9,642 nt of DNA, taken from assembly GCA_009780545.1 (NCBI GenBank), contig WQZW01000031.1:1-9642 (forward strand). The letters run 5' to 3'. How positions within the stretch are numbered: position 1 is the stretch's first letter; every line of letters starts with the position of its first letter. Shown piece after piece: positions 1-5,784 of this stretch. The notes beneath the pieces are model-generated. The model had not been told where the DNA came from. It did not search any database and worked only from the letters and a program-made list of their open reading frames with translations. The translations under genes and the position numbers were made by a program. Source of the stretch: Treponema sp. Lineage in GTDB: Bacteria > Spirochaetota > Spirochaetia > Treponematales > Breznakiellaceae.

Positions 1-73
1 CGGCCTTGGTCACGTCCCCGGTGAAGGGGTCGGCGACAAGCCCGAATTTCCTGAAAGTTTTGAGTTGCAGCAT
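1..73 (-). CDS. N-terminus of probable MuB-like AAA ATPase (partial)
   Basis: Only the first 24 codons are inside the window; the gene continues past the left edge. It begins at ATG 73-71 with a strong AGGAGG ribosome binding site five bases upstream, 12 bases after the transposase stop. The visible residues include FGLVADPFTGDV, which resembles the opening of ExeA/MuB-type AAA ATPases (a pattern like FGL..DPF..DV before the Walker A region). The position directly after the transposase gene is where Mu-like phages carry the transposition target-selection ATPase, the partner that delivers target DNA to the transposase. No Walker motif is visible, so the call rests on context and a short N-terminal match. 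Confidence 0.6.
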   Translation of the reverse strand, partial: MLQLKTFRKFGLVADPFTGDVTKA

Positions 74-85
74 ATTTCCTCCTGT

Positions 86-1849
86 CTATGCGATTTTCGC
101 CGCCGGCCGTTCGGCGGGGAACGCCTGCGGTTCGGCGGCCGCGTCCTTCGACGCTCCGCCTTCCATGACCCAGCCTTTGGTGTTCACGACGATGTCGGCC
201 TTCGGCTTTCGGTCTTTTATGTATTCGTTCACGATGCGGACGGGCACGCCCTCCGGATGGCGTTCCCGCATTTCGTCCACGAACCCTTCCGGAACGTGGC
301 CGAGTTCCGCCTTTACCCTCTTGGCGGCCTCCACCGCACTTACGATGATCTCGTGGGTGTGGACGGTTTCGGCGACCTCGATTGCGGTTCCGGTGGACTG
401 CCGCATGAAGGGATTGTCCGCCGTGATGAAGCCGTGGGCCGGCCCCATGACCGCCGCGAGGCCGGGAGCAGCCCTGGCCGCCTTCTCCCTCGCGGTGTCC
501 GCCGGCCTCTTGTAGTCCATGCCGGGCACCGGAGCCGCGACGTCGAAGCCGGCCTCGTCGTAGACGATTGGGGCCAGCTCGAACGCCGTCTCCTCCTTCC
601 CCTTTCCAATGATTGCGATGCAGACCGGTTCCGCCGACGTGAGAAGCGGCTGGAGCCTTACTTCCATGCCCACCAGCACGTCCGGAAGATCGCGGACGGA
701 GTACTTCAGCGAACGGCCTTCCCTCGGGTGGACTATCGACACGGAAAGGTCGCCGCCGACCTTGCGGGTCTGGATGCCCTTCGTGAACACCTGCCGGCAG
801 GTCTCCGAGTCGGGCAGTTCCCTAATCTGCCCCGGCTTTATCCTCTGCCACAGCGTCGAGCGTCCCATCACCAGCCCGCCGCGGCGGAGCCTCGTGTCCA
901 GACCTTTGATCAGGTTGGCGTTGTAGGCCGCGCACCAGCGTTCGACCGCTTCGTTGAGTTCCGCCACGGTCCGCACCGGCTCGAAGCGGAGCCGGCTCTC
1001 GAAGTGCCTCTCCACGATCCGGTTCCCGTTTTCCACCTGCCCCTTCGCCCGGGAGTTGCCCGGCATGTGGGGCACCGTTTTCACGCCGAAGGCCCGCAGG
1101 GCGTTGACCGTGGCACTTGCGAGGTTGGCGGTTCCGCAGTCCCAGACCAGCAGCTCCGGAAGCCCGTGGAAGACGTAGGCGTTGTTTCCCTTCGGCCCCC
1201 ACGCGTACAGCAGGAAGTCCCACATGTTGGCGGCGGTCTCGCCTGAGGCCTCGTAGTACCTCGCGCACAGCGATCCGGAGTAGTGGTCGGTCAGCACGTA
1301 GCGCAGGCACTTCAGCCGGGTTTTTCCCCCGCCGGAGTAGAAGTCCTTGTTCTTGTAGTGCTCCTCGTCGCCGATTATCTTCTGCCCGCCTCGCGGGGCG
1401 TAGTACAGGGAGGAAACCGACGGATCGCTCTGGTGCACCTGGTTGGGATATTCCGTCCTCATCCTCTGGTGCGGGGTTCGGGTCTTGGCGTCCGCCACCG
1501 ACATCCGGTGTTCCCGAAGAAGCGAGCGGAGCCGGCTGTCGCCCACGCCGGCGGACATGCCCCTCTCCTGGAGTATCGATCTGGCCACGTTCAGCGGCAG
1601 CGTCGCCTTGCCTTTCTTGGTCAGGCACTGCCGCTGTATGGTCTGGAGGGTGGCCAGCAGTTCCATGTCCACGGAGGTCGTGCCGGAGTCCCTCCGCCTC
1701 GCCCGGCCGGAGTCCCACCCGTTTTCCTTCAGCGTCCTGTACGCCTTCGCGGTGGAGAAGCCCAGGCTTCGGCACATATCGGCGACCACCGCCCTTCGGC
1801 CCTCCCCGGATTCCTCGGAGGCCATGCGCCTAGCCCATTCCTCATACAT
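86..1849 (-). CDS. Mu-like DDE transposase (integrase catalytic core)
   Basis: This 587-residue protein should catalyse strand cutting and joining during integration and replicative transposition of the phage. Residues 1-130 look like DNA-binding helix-turn-helix segments (for example around SLGFSTAKAYRTLKENGW). The RNase H-like core follows. Its acidic triad is visible as D142 (in HQSDPS), D237 (in VWDCGTAN) and E273 (in GQVENGN), and the last two are separated by exactly 35 residues (DD35E). Residues from about 345 to 440 fit the beta-barrel domain that follows the core in Mu-type transposases. The charged C-terminal tail (about 480-550) may contact the ATPase partner. The ATG at 1849 overlaps the stop of the upstream gene by 8 bases and has GAGGG eight bases before it. 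The length suits the family and no key residue is missing. Confidence 0.92.
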   Translation of the reverse strand: MYEEWARRMASEESGEGRRAVVADMCRSLGFSTAKAYRTLKENGWDSGRARRRDSGTTSVDMELLATLQTIQRQCLTKKGKATLPLNVARSILQERGMSAGVGDSRLRSLLREHRMSVADAKTRTPHQRMRTEYPNQVHQSDPSVSSLYYAPRGGQKIIGDEEHYKNKDFYSGGGKTRLKCLRYVLTDHYSGSLCARYYEASGETAANMWDFLLYAWGPKGNNAYVFHGLPELLVWDCGTANLASATVNALRAFGVKTVPHMPGNSRAKGQVENGNRIVERHFESRLRFEPVRTVAELNEAVERWCAAYNANLIKGLDTRLRRGGLVMGRSTLWQRIKPGQIRELPDSETCRQVFTKGIQTRKVGGDLSVSIVHPREGRSLKYSVRDLPDVLVGMEVRLQPLLTSAEPVCIAIIGKGKEETAFELAPIVYDEAGFDVAAPVPGMDYKRPADTAREKAARAAPGLAAVMGPAHGFITADNPFMRQSTGTAIEVAETVHTHEIIVSAVEAAKRVKAELGHVPEGFVDEMRERHPEGVPVRIVNEYIKDRKPKADIVVNTKGWVMEGGASKDAAAEPQAFPAERPAAKIA

Positions 1850-2723
1850 CGGCGCGGCCCTCGATGATGTCCGCGAAGTTGTCGCCGGCCGGTTCCGGGT
1901 TCTCGTACGCGCTCATCCACTCGTTGAACAGGTCGCGGATGTTTTCGGTCTCGTGGATGAACGCGTTCATCCACTCGTTGAGTTCCTGCGGCCCGACGCC
2001 CTCCGTCCTTTCCGCGTCGGTTAAGACCGACATGGCCCTGCGTATGCCGCCGCCAATCTCGGCCAGGGCGAAGGTGTAGGGCTTGGTGTAGTTTTCCCTT
2101 ATGAGTCTGCCCGCCCTCTGCCCGTCCGTGAGCTGCTGCGGATCCTCCGCCCTGATCCTCATATCCTCGATGGTTTCGTTGAGCTTGGCCACCTCCGTCC
2201 GGTGTGCTTCCTTCATCGCGGCCAGCTTCTTTTCCCCGTCCCGCACTCGCTTCCGCAGGGCGGTGGCGGTCGTCCGCTCGATTTCGTCCAGGTTGAGGCC
2301 AAGAACGTCCTTCCCGTCGTTGAGATCCTGAAGTTCGGGATCGGTGAAATCCTCGAGTGCATCAAGTTTCGATGCGTTCAAATTTGACAAATTGTCAAAT
2401 TTGCCGAACCTTCGCGCGACGTTCATTGCACGATATGCAAACCTGTAATGAACGCCGAGCTGCTCAAGTGTTTGGAGCCATCCACCGTGGTTCTCGTTTG
2501 CCTTCAGGACGATCAGCCGTTTGCCCATCTCCATGATCGACCTGCCGGTAAGATCCAGAAGGCTCCTTACCTCCTCCATGTACCGCAGGCGTTCGTACGG
2601 TTGCCCATTTCCGTAAAGCTCGAGTGCTTTTTCGGCGGTGAGTTCGTCCTCCCGCTTCTCGGCGGCCGCCAAGTCCAACGCCCGGGCTTCCTCCGGGACG
2701 GTTTCCCTTGCTTTTCTTGCCAT
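1842..2723 (-). CDS. DUF3102-like Mu-phage early protein
   Basis: This 293-residue soluble, charged protein has an N-terminal region (about 52-106) with the DUF3102-type pattern: a helix ending in MGKRLIVLKANENHGGWLQ, then an aromatic/Ala segment RFAYRAMNVARRFG. The middle (about 150-200) is a predicted coiled coil and the C-terminus is acidic. The function of DUF3102 proteins is not established; they recur beside transposases in Mu-like phages. The frame is open further upstream, to 2876, but the start chosen is ATG 2723 (MARKARE), which has AAGGGGG close by and avoids overlapping the winged-helix gene. The C-terminus holds an 18-residue tandem repeat (NEWMNAF at 249-255, NEWMSAY at 267-273). 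Two long perfect palindromes lie inside the gene and are reported separately. The stop overlaps the transposase start. Confidence 0.8.
   Translation of the reverse strand: MARKARETVPEEARALDLAAAEKREDELTAEKALELYGNGQPYERLRYMEEVRSLLDLTGRSIMEMGKRLIVLKANENHGGWLQTLEQLGVHYRFAYRAMNVARRFGKFDNLSNLNASKLDALEDFTDPELQDLNDGKDVLGLNLDEIERTTATALRKRVRDGEKKLAAMKEAHRTEVAKLNETIEDMRIRAEDPQQLTDGQRAGRLIRENYTKPYTFALAEIGGGIRRAMSVLTDAERTEGVGPQELNEWMNAFIHETENIRDLFNEWMSAYENPEPAGDNFADIIEGRADV
1913..1981. repeat. 15-bp direct repeats, 54-bp period
   Basis: TCATCCACTCGTTGA occurs exactly at 1913-1927 and again at 1967-1981, a spacing of 54 bases or 18 codons. On the coding strand both copies encode the NEWM segment of a tandem amphipathic repeat near the C-terminus of the DUF3102-like protein. 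This looks like an in-frame duplication that has since diverged. Confidence 0.8.
1953..1974. repeat. 22-bp perfect palindrome inside DUF3102-like gene
   Basis: The two 10-base arms GTGGATGAAC and GTTCATCCAC are exact reverse complements around a central GC, which is itself self-complementary. The site lies in the codons for WMNAFIH of the DUF3102-like protein. One arm is shared with the 15-base direct repeat at 1913-1927 and 1967-1981, so the sequence TCATCCAC occurs three times here, once inverted. Confidence 0.85.
2379..2403. repeat. 25-bp perfect inverted repeat (12+1+12), AT-rich
   Basis: The arms CAAATTTGACAA and TTGTCAAATTTG are perfect reverse complements around a single central base. 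The element is strikingly AT-rich inside a GC-rich gene and falls in the codons for KFDNLSNL (residues 108-115) of the DUF3102-like protein. It has the shape of a protein-binding operator or recognition site. No function can be read from the sequence alone. Confidence 0.85.
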
Positions 2724-2734
2724 CTTTTTCCCCC

Positions 2735-3031
2735 TTACTGCATGGCCGAGGCGTACATGGCCTCTTCCTCGGACAGCCTCAGCTTCGCCGCCTGGTATGA
2801 TTTCATGATCTGCCCGGCGAGGCCCCCGAAATCGGGGGACAGCCGCCAGCGATCCCCCTCGCCACGCACAACCCATCCGTGTCTGCGGAATATCTGAAGA
2901 TCCCGGCAGATGTTCGCCTCCGACGTTCCCACGAGTTTCGCAAGCTCGCTGTTCGCAAGCCCGGTGGCGTGGTTCTCGGAAAGCCGCCGGATTATCTCCA
3001 GCATCCTCTCCTGGCTACCTAATTTTTCCAC
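2735..3031 (-). CDS. Small winged-helix DNA-binding protein
   Basis: This 98-residue protein has a clear winged helix-turn-helix: helices over 8-18 and 27-50 (NSELAKLVGTSEANICRDLQ, then IFRRHGW) and a beta-wing VVRGEGDRWRLSP at 54-66. The fold resembles the DNA-binding domains of IclR-type regulators and suggests a sequence-specific regulator or accessory DNA-binding protein of the early operon. The chosen start is GTG 3031, with AGGGAGG nine bases upstream. ATG 3004 would remove the first helix and has a worse-spaced site. The gene overlaps the small gene upstream by 17 bases and ends 11 bases before the DUF3102-like start. The C-terminal helical tail (about 70-98) has no recognised match. 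Confidence 0.75.
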   Translation of the reverse strand: MEKLGSQERMLEIIRRLSENHATGLANSELAKLVGTSEANICRDLQIFRRHGWVVRGEGDRWRLSPDFGGLAGQIMKSYQAAKLRLSEEEAMYASAMQ

Positions 3032-3140
3032 GGCCCGCCGCCTCCCTTAGCCGAAGCCCCAGCCTAATAAGCCATCCCCACTTGAGACGTTCCCCCGCTT
3101 CCTTTACGGCCACCGCCGTTCTGTAAATTAACCACGTCAT
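3015..3140 (-). CDS. Small basic early protein, 41 residues
   Basis: This is a short open frame, MTWLIYRTAVAVKEAGE followed by a basic amphipathic stretch ending RGKIR. It starts at ATG 3140 with GGGGGAGGG five bases upstream, 13 bases after the DUF3164 stop, and overlaps the next gene by 17 bases. It therefore exactly fills the only gap in an otherwise tightly packed operon. The protein is Trp-, Arg- and Lys-rich and could be a small DNA- or membrane-binding peptide. No family is recognised. The ribosome binding site and fit are good evidence that it is translated; its function is unknown. Confidence 0.65.
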   Translation of the reverse strand: MTWLIYRTAVAVKEAGERLKWGWLIRLGLRLREAAGRGKIR

Positions 3141-3153
3141 TTTTTCCCTCCCC

Positions 3154-3759
3154 CTAGAGTGCGGCTACGTCGAGCGGAATCTGGACGTACTCGCCGGTCG
3201 CGTCGTTCCTTTCGTAGAAGCGAAGATACTGCTTGCTTCCCGAAACCTGTATGCTGTCCGAGATGGCGGCCATCGCCCTCTGCCAGTCCGGGTCGGATAT
3301 GTCCAGCCGGCGCAGTCCCAGCACCCTCGACGTGCTGATTTTGCCGGCCTTGTCCACCTGAAACGCGTCCTGCACGAGGATGCGTATCTCGCTGCGGGAG
3401 CCTTCCGACCACCTGTCGATGCACTCGCCGATGAGGTCGCGGGCCACCTGAAGCCGCTCGTCGAACGCGAGCTGCTCGGCCATCGCCACAAGCAGGCGGT
3501 ACTTGCCGTCGTAGGTCGTCAGGCTGATGTTGCCCTTTTTGCCTCCCCACTTTTGGCCGTACTGCTCCGCCGAGGTGTCCACGAAGGCGAGGATGTCGTC
3601 CCGGACGCCGGCCTTGAACTCGCCCAGCAGTTCGCTCATGTCGATGACCTGGGCCATGATCGCCCGCACCGTCTGGTCGCGCAGCTTGTCGATGTCCTTC
3701 ACCATCTCCGCCGGAACCTGCCGGCCCTGGCTGTCGGTCATGTATTTTTGTTCGCTCAT
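3154..3759 (-). CDS. DUF3164 family protein (Mu-like phage early protein)
   Basis: This 201-residue protein is recognised as DUF3164. It has an N-terminal G-R-x-V-P motif at 12-16, the core WGGKKGNISL then TYDGKYR at 71-88, FDERLQVARDLIGECI at 99-114, and a C-terminal block with LGLRRLDISD, SDSIQVSGSKQYLRFYER and IPLDVAAL. The family is widespread in Mu-like prophages, sits between the early regulators and the transposase, and has no proven function (it is sometimes mislabelled as a sulfate transporter). It is cytoplasmic with no membrane segment. ATG 3759 was chosen for its AGGGGGG site and its ATGA overlap with the upstream stop; the frame stays open further upstream, to 3903, but that stretch would overlap another gene. 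Confidence 0.93.
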   Translation of the reverse strand: MSEQKYMTDSQGRQVPAEMVKDIDKLRDQTVRAIMAQVIDMSELLGEFKAGVRDDILAFVDTSAEQYGQKWGGKKGNISLTTYDGKYRLLVAMAEQLAFDERLQVARDLIGECIDRWSEGSRSEIRILVQDAFQVDKAGKISTSRVLGLRRLDISDPDWQRAMAAISDSIQVSGSKQYLRFYERNDATGEYVQIPLDVAAL

Positions 3760-3959
3760 CCGTTCCCCCCTGTGAGTTCCGGCCGGCTTTCCCGATTCCT
3801 TTCCCGGCGTATGTCCTTCCTCATTGCGTCCACCTCCCGCTCGCACCTTTTCGCCGCCGCCTTGGCTGAAGGGTCGTTCGTGCGGGCGTAAATCTCCCGG
3901 CATTCCCGCATCCGTTCCACCGCCACGTAGAGGTCGTGCCCTCTTGCGCCCGCCGTCAT
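3756..3959 (-). CDS. Small helical charged protein, 67 residues
   Basis: The frame starts at ATG 3959 with AAGGGGGG a few bases upstream. Its start overlaps the stop of the BRO-N gene (ATGA) and its own stop overlaps the DUF3164 start the same way, so it is translationally coupled on both sides. The protein is almost entirely helical, rich in Arg, Glu and Lys, with a coiled-coil-like middle (VERMRECREIYARTNDP, then AAAKRCEREVDAMRKDIRRE). No family is recognised. The same stretch is also open in a frame extending up to 4469, but that is a shadow of the BRO-N gene. Confidence 0.75.
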   Translation of the reverse strand: MTAGARGHDLYVAVERMRECREIYARTNDPSAKAAAKRCEREVDAMRKDIRRERNRESRPELTGGNG

Positions 3960-4627
3960 ACCGCCCCCCTTTCCGCCGCCATGTCCTCGGCCTTTCGCCA
4001 CTCGGCGAGCATCCCGTCCATCTCCCCGTCGTCCATCGCCGTTACGCCGTCGATGAAGTTCCTGATGCGGATCCTTCCCTTCTTGGTAATCCGCCGGATT
4101 GCCTCGAGGGGGTAGCCGTTGACGTGGAGGGCGAGGATTTCCCGCTTGTCGCCCACGGAAAGGAAGTTCCTGTTCTCGTGCCGCCTCACCTCGCGCCGCT
4201 CCTCGATCCACAGTTTTTTGTAGGTGTTCCGCTCGGAGCGTGCGATCAGCAGTTCCCTCAACTCCTGTTCGGACACCGCCGTCATGCCGTCGGGCAGGTA
4301 CGCGCCTGTCTTGCGGATTTGGGGAAGGAGTTTTCCGACAACCCATTTCTGAAACGGGATGGCTTTTCTCTTGTCCGAGCGCGCGGCGAAGAAATACAGG
4401 CCTTCCTCGGAGAGACAGAGCAGTTTTTGGGTTCCCCCGGGGGTGTCGAACGGTTCTATACCCTTCCATTCATCCGGAACATGGCCCATCATGGCGGACG
4501 GTCTGACGGATCCGCTGTACTCAAGTGCGTCCAGTATGTCCTGTGCCGCAAACCAGTACCTGCCGTCAAGCACGATGTGCCTCATGCTCAAACCCTCGAA
4601 CTTGAAGGGGACAATCTCGTTCCTCAT
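3956..4627 (-). CDS. BRO-N domain phage antirepressor-like protein
   Basis: This 223-residue protein opens with a BRO-N domain (about 5-108): VPFKFEG, GRYWFAAQDILDALEY, then CLSEEGLYFFAARSDKRKAIPFQKWV and KLLPQIRKTGAYL. BRO-N proteins are DNA-binding and often act as phage antirepressors. The C-terminal part (about 155-193, with LSVGDKREILALHVNGYPLE) looks like a second helix-turn-helix, after a charged linker at 120-152. ATG 4627 has AAGGAGG four bases upstream and overlaps the previous stop as ATGA. Its place in the early operon suggests it modulates the lysis-lysogeny decision; that role is inferred. Confidence 0.85.
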   Translation of the reverse strand: MRNEIVPFKFEGLSMRHIVLDGRYWFAAQDILDALEYSGSVRPSAMMGHVPDEWKGIEPFDTPGGTQKLLCLSEEGLYFFAARSDKRKAIPFQKWVVGKLLPQIRKTGAYLPDGMTAVSEQELRELLIARSERNTYKKLWIEERREVRRHENRNFLSVGDKREILALHVNGYPLEAIRRITKKGRIRIRNFIDGVTAMDDGEMDGMLAEWRKAEDMAAERGAV

Positions 4628-4953
4628 ACCGCCTCCTTCCCGCGACTGGCGGCAACGACCGCCTCGAAGCTGGGATAGCCCAGCACCTCGGCCAGGGCCT
4701 TTTGCACCTTTTCCGAATTCTTGACTCCCCGCAGGAATGCTGATACCATCTGGGATGAGGTGCCCGATTTTTCGGCCACCATTTCATGGGTTATGCTGCG
4801 TACCCTCAACATGTAGTTGATGTAGCAGCCCTTCTGGGGGTAATGGTGATTCCCAATGCCTTCCTCCTTGCGCGGCTTGGTTTCCGTGCCATAAGTTTGC
4901 TCCTTCCCCCTTGTGGGGGTGGTTTGTTTGCGGTTTGCGGGTTTCCGTGCCAT
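4624..4953 (-). CDS. Ner/Cro-like HTH early regulator, start uncertain
   Basis: The conserved part is a lambda-repressor-like helix-turn-helix at residues 44-103 (YINYMLRVRSITHEMVAEKS, QMVSAFLRGVKNSEKVQKAL, EVLGYPSFE), typical of small Ner/Cro-type regulators at the head of Mu-like early operons. The 109-residue frame is given from ATG 4953 because it is the only standard start in this frame that keeps all of helix 1. That ATG, however, lacks a ribosome binding site and the first 40 residues are low-complexity. ATG 4812 would cut into helix 1. ATT 4857 has AGGAGG at ideal spacing. A frameshifted start at 4892 is also possible (see findings). The stop overlaps the BRO-N start as ATGA. Confidence 0.7.
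   Translation of the reverse strand: MARKPANRKQTTPTRGKEQTYGTETKPRKEEGIGNHHYPQKGCYINYMLRVRSITHEMVAEKSGTSSQMVSAFLRGVKNSEKVQKALAEVLGYPSFEAVVAASRGKEAV
4806..4892 (-). CDS. Possible 28-residue leader ORF or frameshifted start of the HTH gene
   Basis: ATG 4892 has the best ribosome binding site of the region (AAGGAG at 4905-4900, seven bases away), but its frame (MARKPSRARRKALG...) stops at 4806, overlapping ATG 4812 of the HTH frame. It could be a leader peptide that couples translation to an internal start. It could also be the true beginning of the regulator, displaced by one base in the five-G run at 4836-4840. Confidence 0.35.
   Translation of the reverse strand: MARKPSRARRKALGITITPRRAATSTTC
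4879..4953. repeat. 14-bp direct repeat at two candidate starts
   Basis: GGTTTCCGTGCCAT occurs at 4879-4892 and again at 4940-4953. On the minus strand both copies read ATGGCACGGAAACC, so each begins a frame with MARKP. The duplication copied a start codon region 61 bases upstream. Only the copy at 4892 has a ribosome binding site. Confidence 0.8.
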
Positions 4954-5003
4954 CGGGAGGCCCGCAATTTTCTATCTCAAGCGGACCGTTCCGCGGGAGA
5001 GCC

Positions 5004-5543
5004 ATGAGCGATATCGTCCTTTCCGCCATGATTACCGTCGGCGGCATGGTGCTGGTTGTAGTCGTTACAGAATTTCTTCGTCTCCGCGGAGACGAAAGAA
5101 ACCGAGGAAAGCAGTTCTTCAAGGATTTCTTCCCGGAACGGCTCAAGGCATTTCAGGAGATCCGCCGAGCAGTAGCCGAGTGCGGCTTGGACGACGTTCC
5201 GAAGGCCGGAACCGCAGGCACAGCGGTCGTGCATCTCCTGGAATCTGCCGCCGACAGACTCAAGGCGGCGACGCTCTTCTGCAACCCCGTCATAGGGGAG
5301 GCCGTTTTCGAAGCGCTCGGCGATTACGCGGAAGCTTGCGAATCTGCGATAATTGAAATAGGCCAGAAGGAAGGCCCAGTAGCCGGGGATGCGACGAAAG
5401 CCGTATTTGAGGGACTTCACCGGCACCACGCAGAGCTTATGGGTCTTATGTGGGAAAAGTCGGGCGTAGACATCATAGACAAGGAATTTGACGAAGTGCT
5501 CAAGGGCCTTGGAAAACCCGTCTCTGTAGGAGAAGGCGAGTGA
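5004..5543 (+). CDS. Membrane-anchored helical protein of unknown function
   Basis: This 179-residue protein has one N-terminal membrane segment (about 4-25, IVLSAMITVGGMVLVVVV), then a basic turn (RLRGDERNRGK) and a long helical, Glu/Asp-rich cytoplasmic domain (PERLKAFQEIRRAVAEC, AADRLKAATLF, DYAEACESAIIEI, ELMGLMWEK). The start at ATG 5004 has GGGAGA just upstream; the frame is open from 4911 but without a comparable site. A rightward intrinsic terminator lies 103 bases after the stop, supporting plus-strand transcription. The opposite strand is also open over the whole gene (4977-5606) in the codon-aligned frame; the plus frame gives the more ordinary composition and was preferred. It may be an accessory gene such as a superinfection-exclusion factor; that is inference. 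Confidence 0.68.
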   Translation: MSDIVLSAMITVGGMVLVVVVTEFLRLRGDERNRGKQFFKDFFPERLKAFQEIRRAVAECGLDDVPKAGTAGTAVVHLLESAADRLKAATLFCNPVIGEAVFEALGDYAEACESAIIEIGQKEGPVAGDATKAVFEGLHRHHAELMGLMWEKSGVDIIDKEFDEVLKGLGKPVSVGEGE

Positions 5544-5646
5544 AATGAGGATACAGACGGCAAAGCCAGCCAGCAGGATCAGCAGGGCGACGTGTAGGTC
5601 TGTCATGTAGCGTTCCTTTCCCCCTTCCGGGGGAGTCGATAGTCGG

Positions 5647-5691
5647 GATTGAGGGGTGGTTGGTCGCCGTTTGCCCTCAATCTTCTTTTTT
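5647..5691 (+). terminator. Rightward intrinsic terminator
   Basis: GATTGAGGG (5647-5655) pairs perfectly with CCCTCAATC (5674-5682) across an 18-base loop and is followed at once by TTCTTTTTT. The T-run is on the plus strand, so it would end transcription coming from the 5004-5543 gene and keep it out of the control region and repressor. Confidence 0.75.
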
Positions 5692-5728
5692 GCCGGTCAT
5701 GTTGGCTTTCCAACGTGCCGATGATCTA

Positions 5729-5757
5729 AGCCTAGCACAATAGGTTTTGTTTGTCAA
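5729..5757 (-). promoter_or_regulatory. Leftward early promoter
   Basis: On the minus strand a perfect -35 TTGACA (5757-5752) is followed by a 17-base spacer and the -10 TAGGCT (5734-5729), preceded by TGC, which forms an extended -10. Transcription would start near 5722 and run left toward the early operon. The repressor half-sites overlap or abut it, as expected for the promoter silenced in the lysogen. Confidence 0.7.
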
Positions 5758-5770
5758 CACATATTGTGCT
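5734..5770. promoter_or_regulatory. Probable repressor operator (inverted repeat)
   Basis: AGCACAATA at 5734-5742 and TATTGTGCT at 5762-5770 are exact reverse complements, 19 bases apart. The left arm overlaps the -10 and spacer of the leftward promoter and the right arm lies just upstream of its -35. The repressor gene starts 15 bases to the right. The repressor and the Ner-like regulator are the natural candidates to bind here. Confidence 0.65.
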
Positions 5771-5784
5771 GAAAAGTGAGAAAA

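Noticed and set aside
65..1246. 393-codon plus-strand frame
   Set aside because: Antisense shadow of the transposase; His/Arg/Pro-rich with no domain, while the minus strand shows a complete DD35E core.
4435..4444. CCCCCGGGGG self-complementary run
   Set aside because: Short GC run in the BRO-N coding region (Pro-Gly-Gly codons), no flanking structure; expected by chance in GC-rich sequence.
3756..4469. Long upstream extension of the 67-residue gene's frame
   Set aside because: The extension is the off-frame shadow of the BRO-N gene; the internal ATG 3959 has a good site and an ATGA junction.
4977..5606. 209-codon minus-strand frame with an N-terminal membrane segment and AAGGAA before ATG 5606
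   Set aside because: It shares codon boundaries with the plus-strand gene, so its openness is expected as a shadow. Its C-terminal composition (Cys/His/Gly-rich) looks unnatural, and the rightward terminator favours the plus gene. Kept as an alternative because the leftward promoter would transcribe it.
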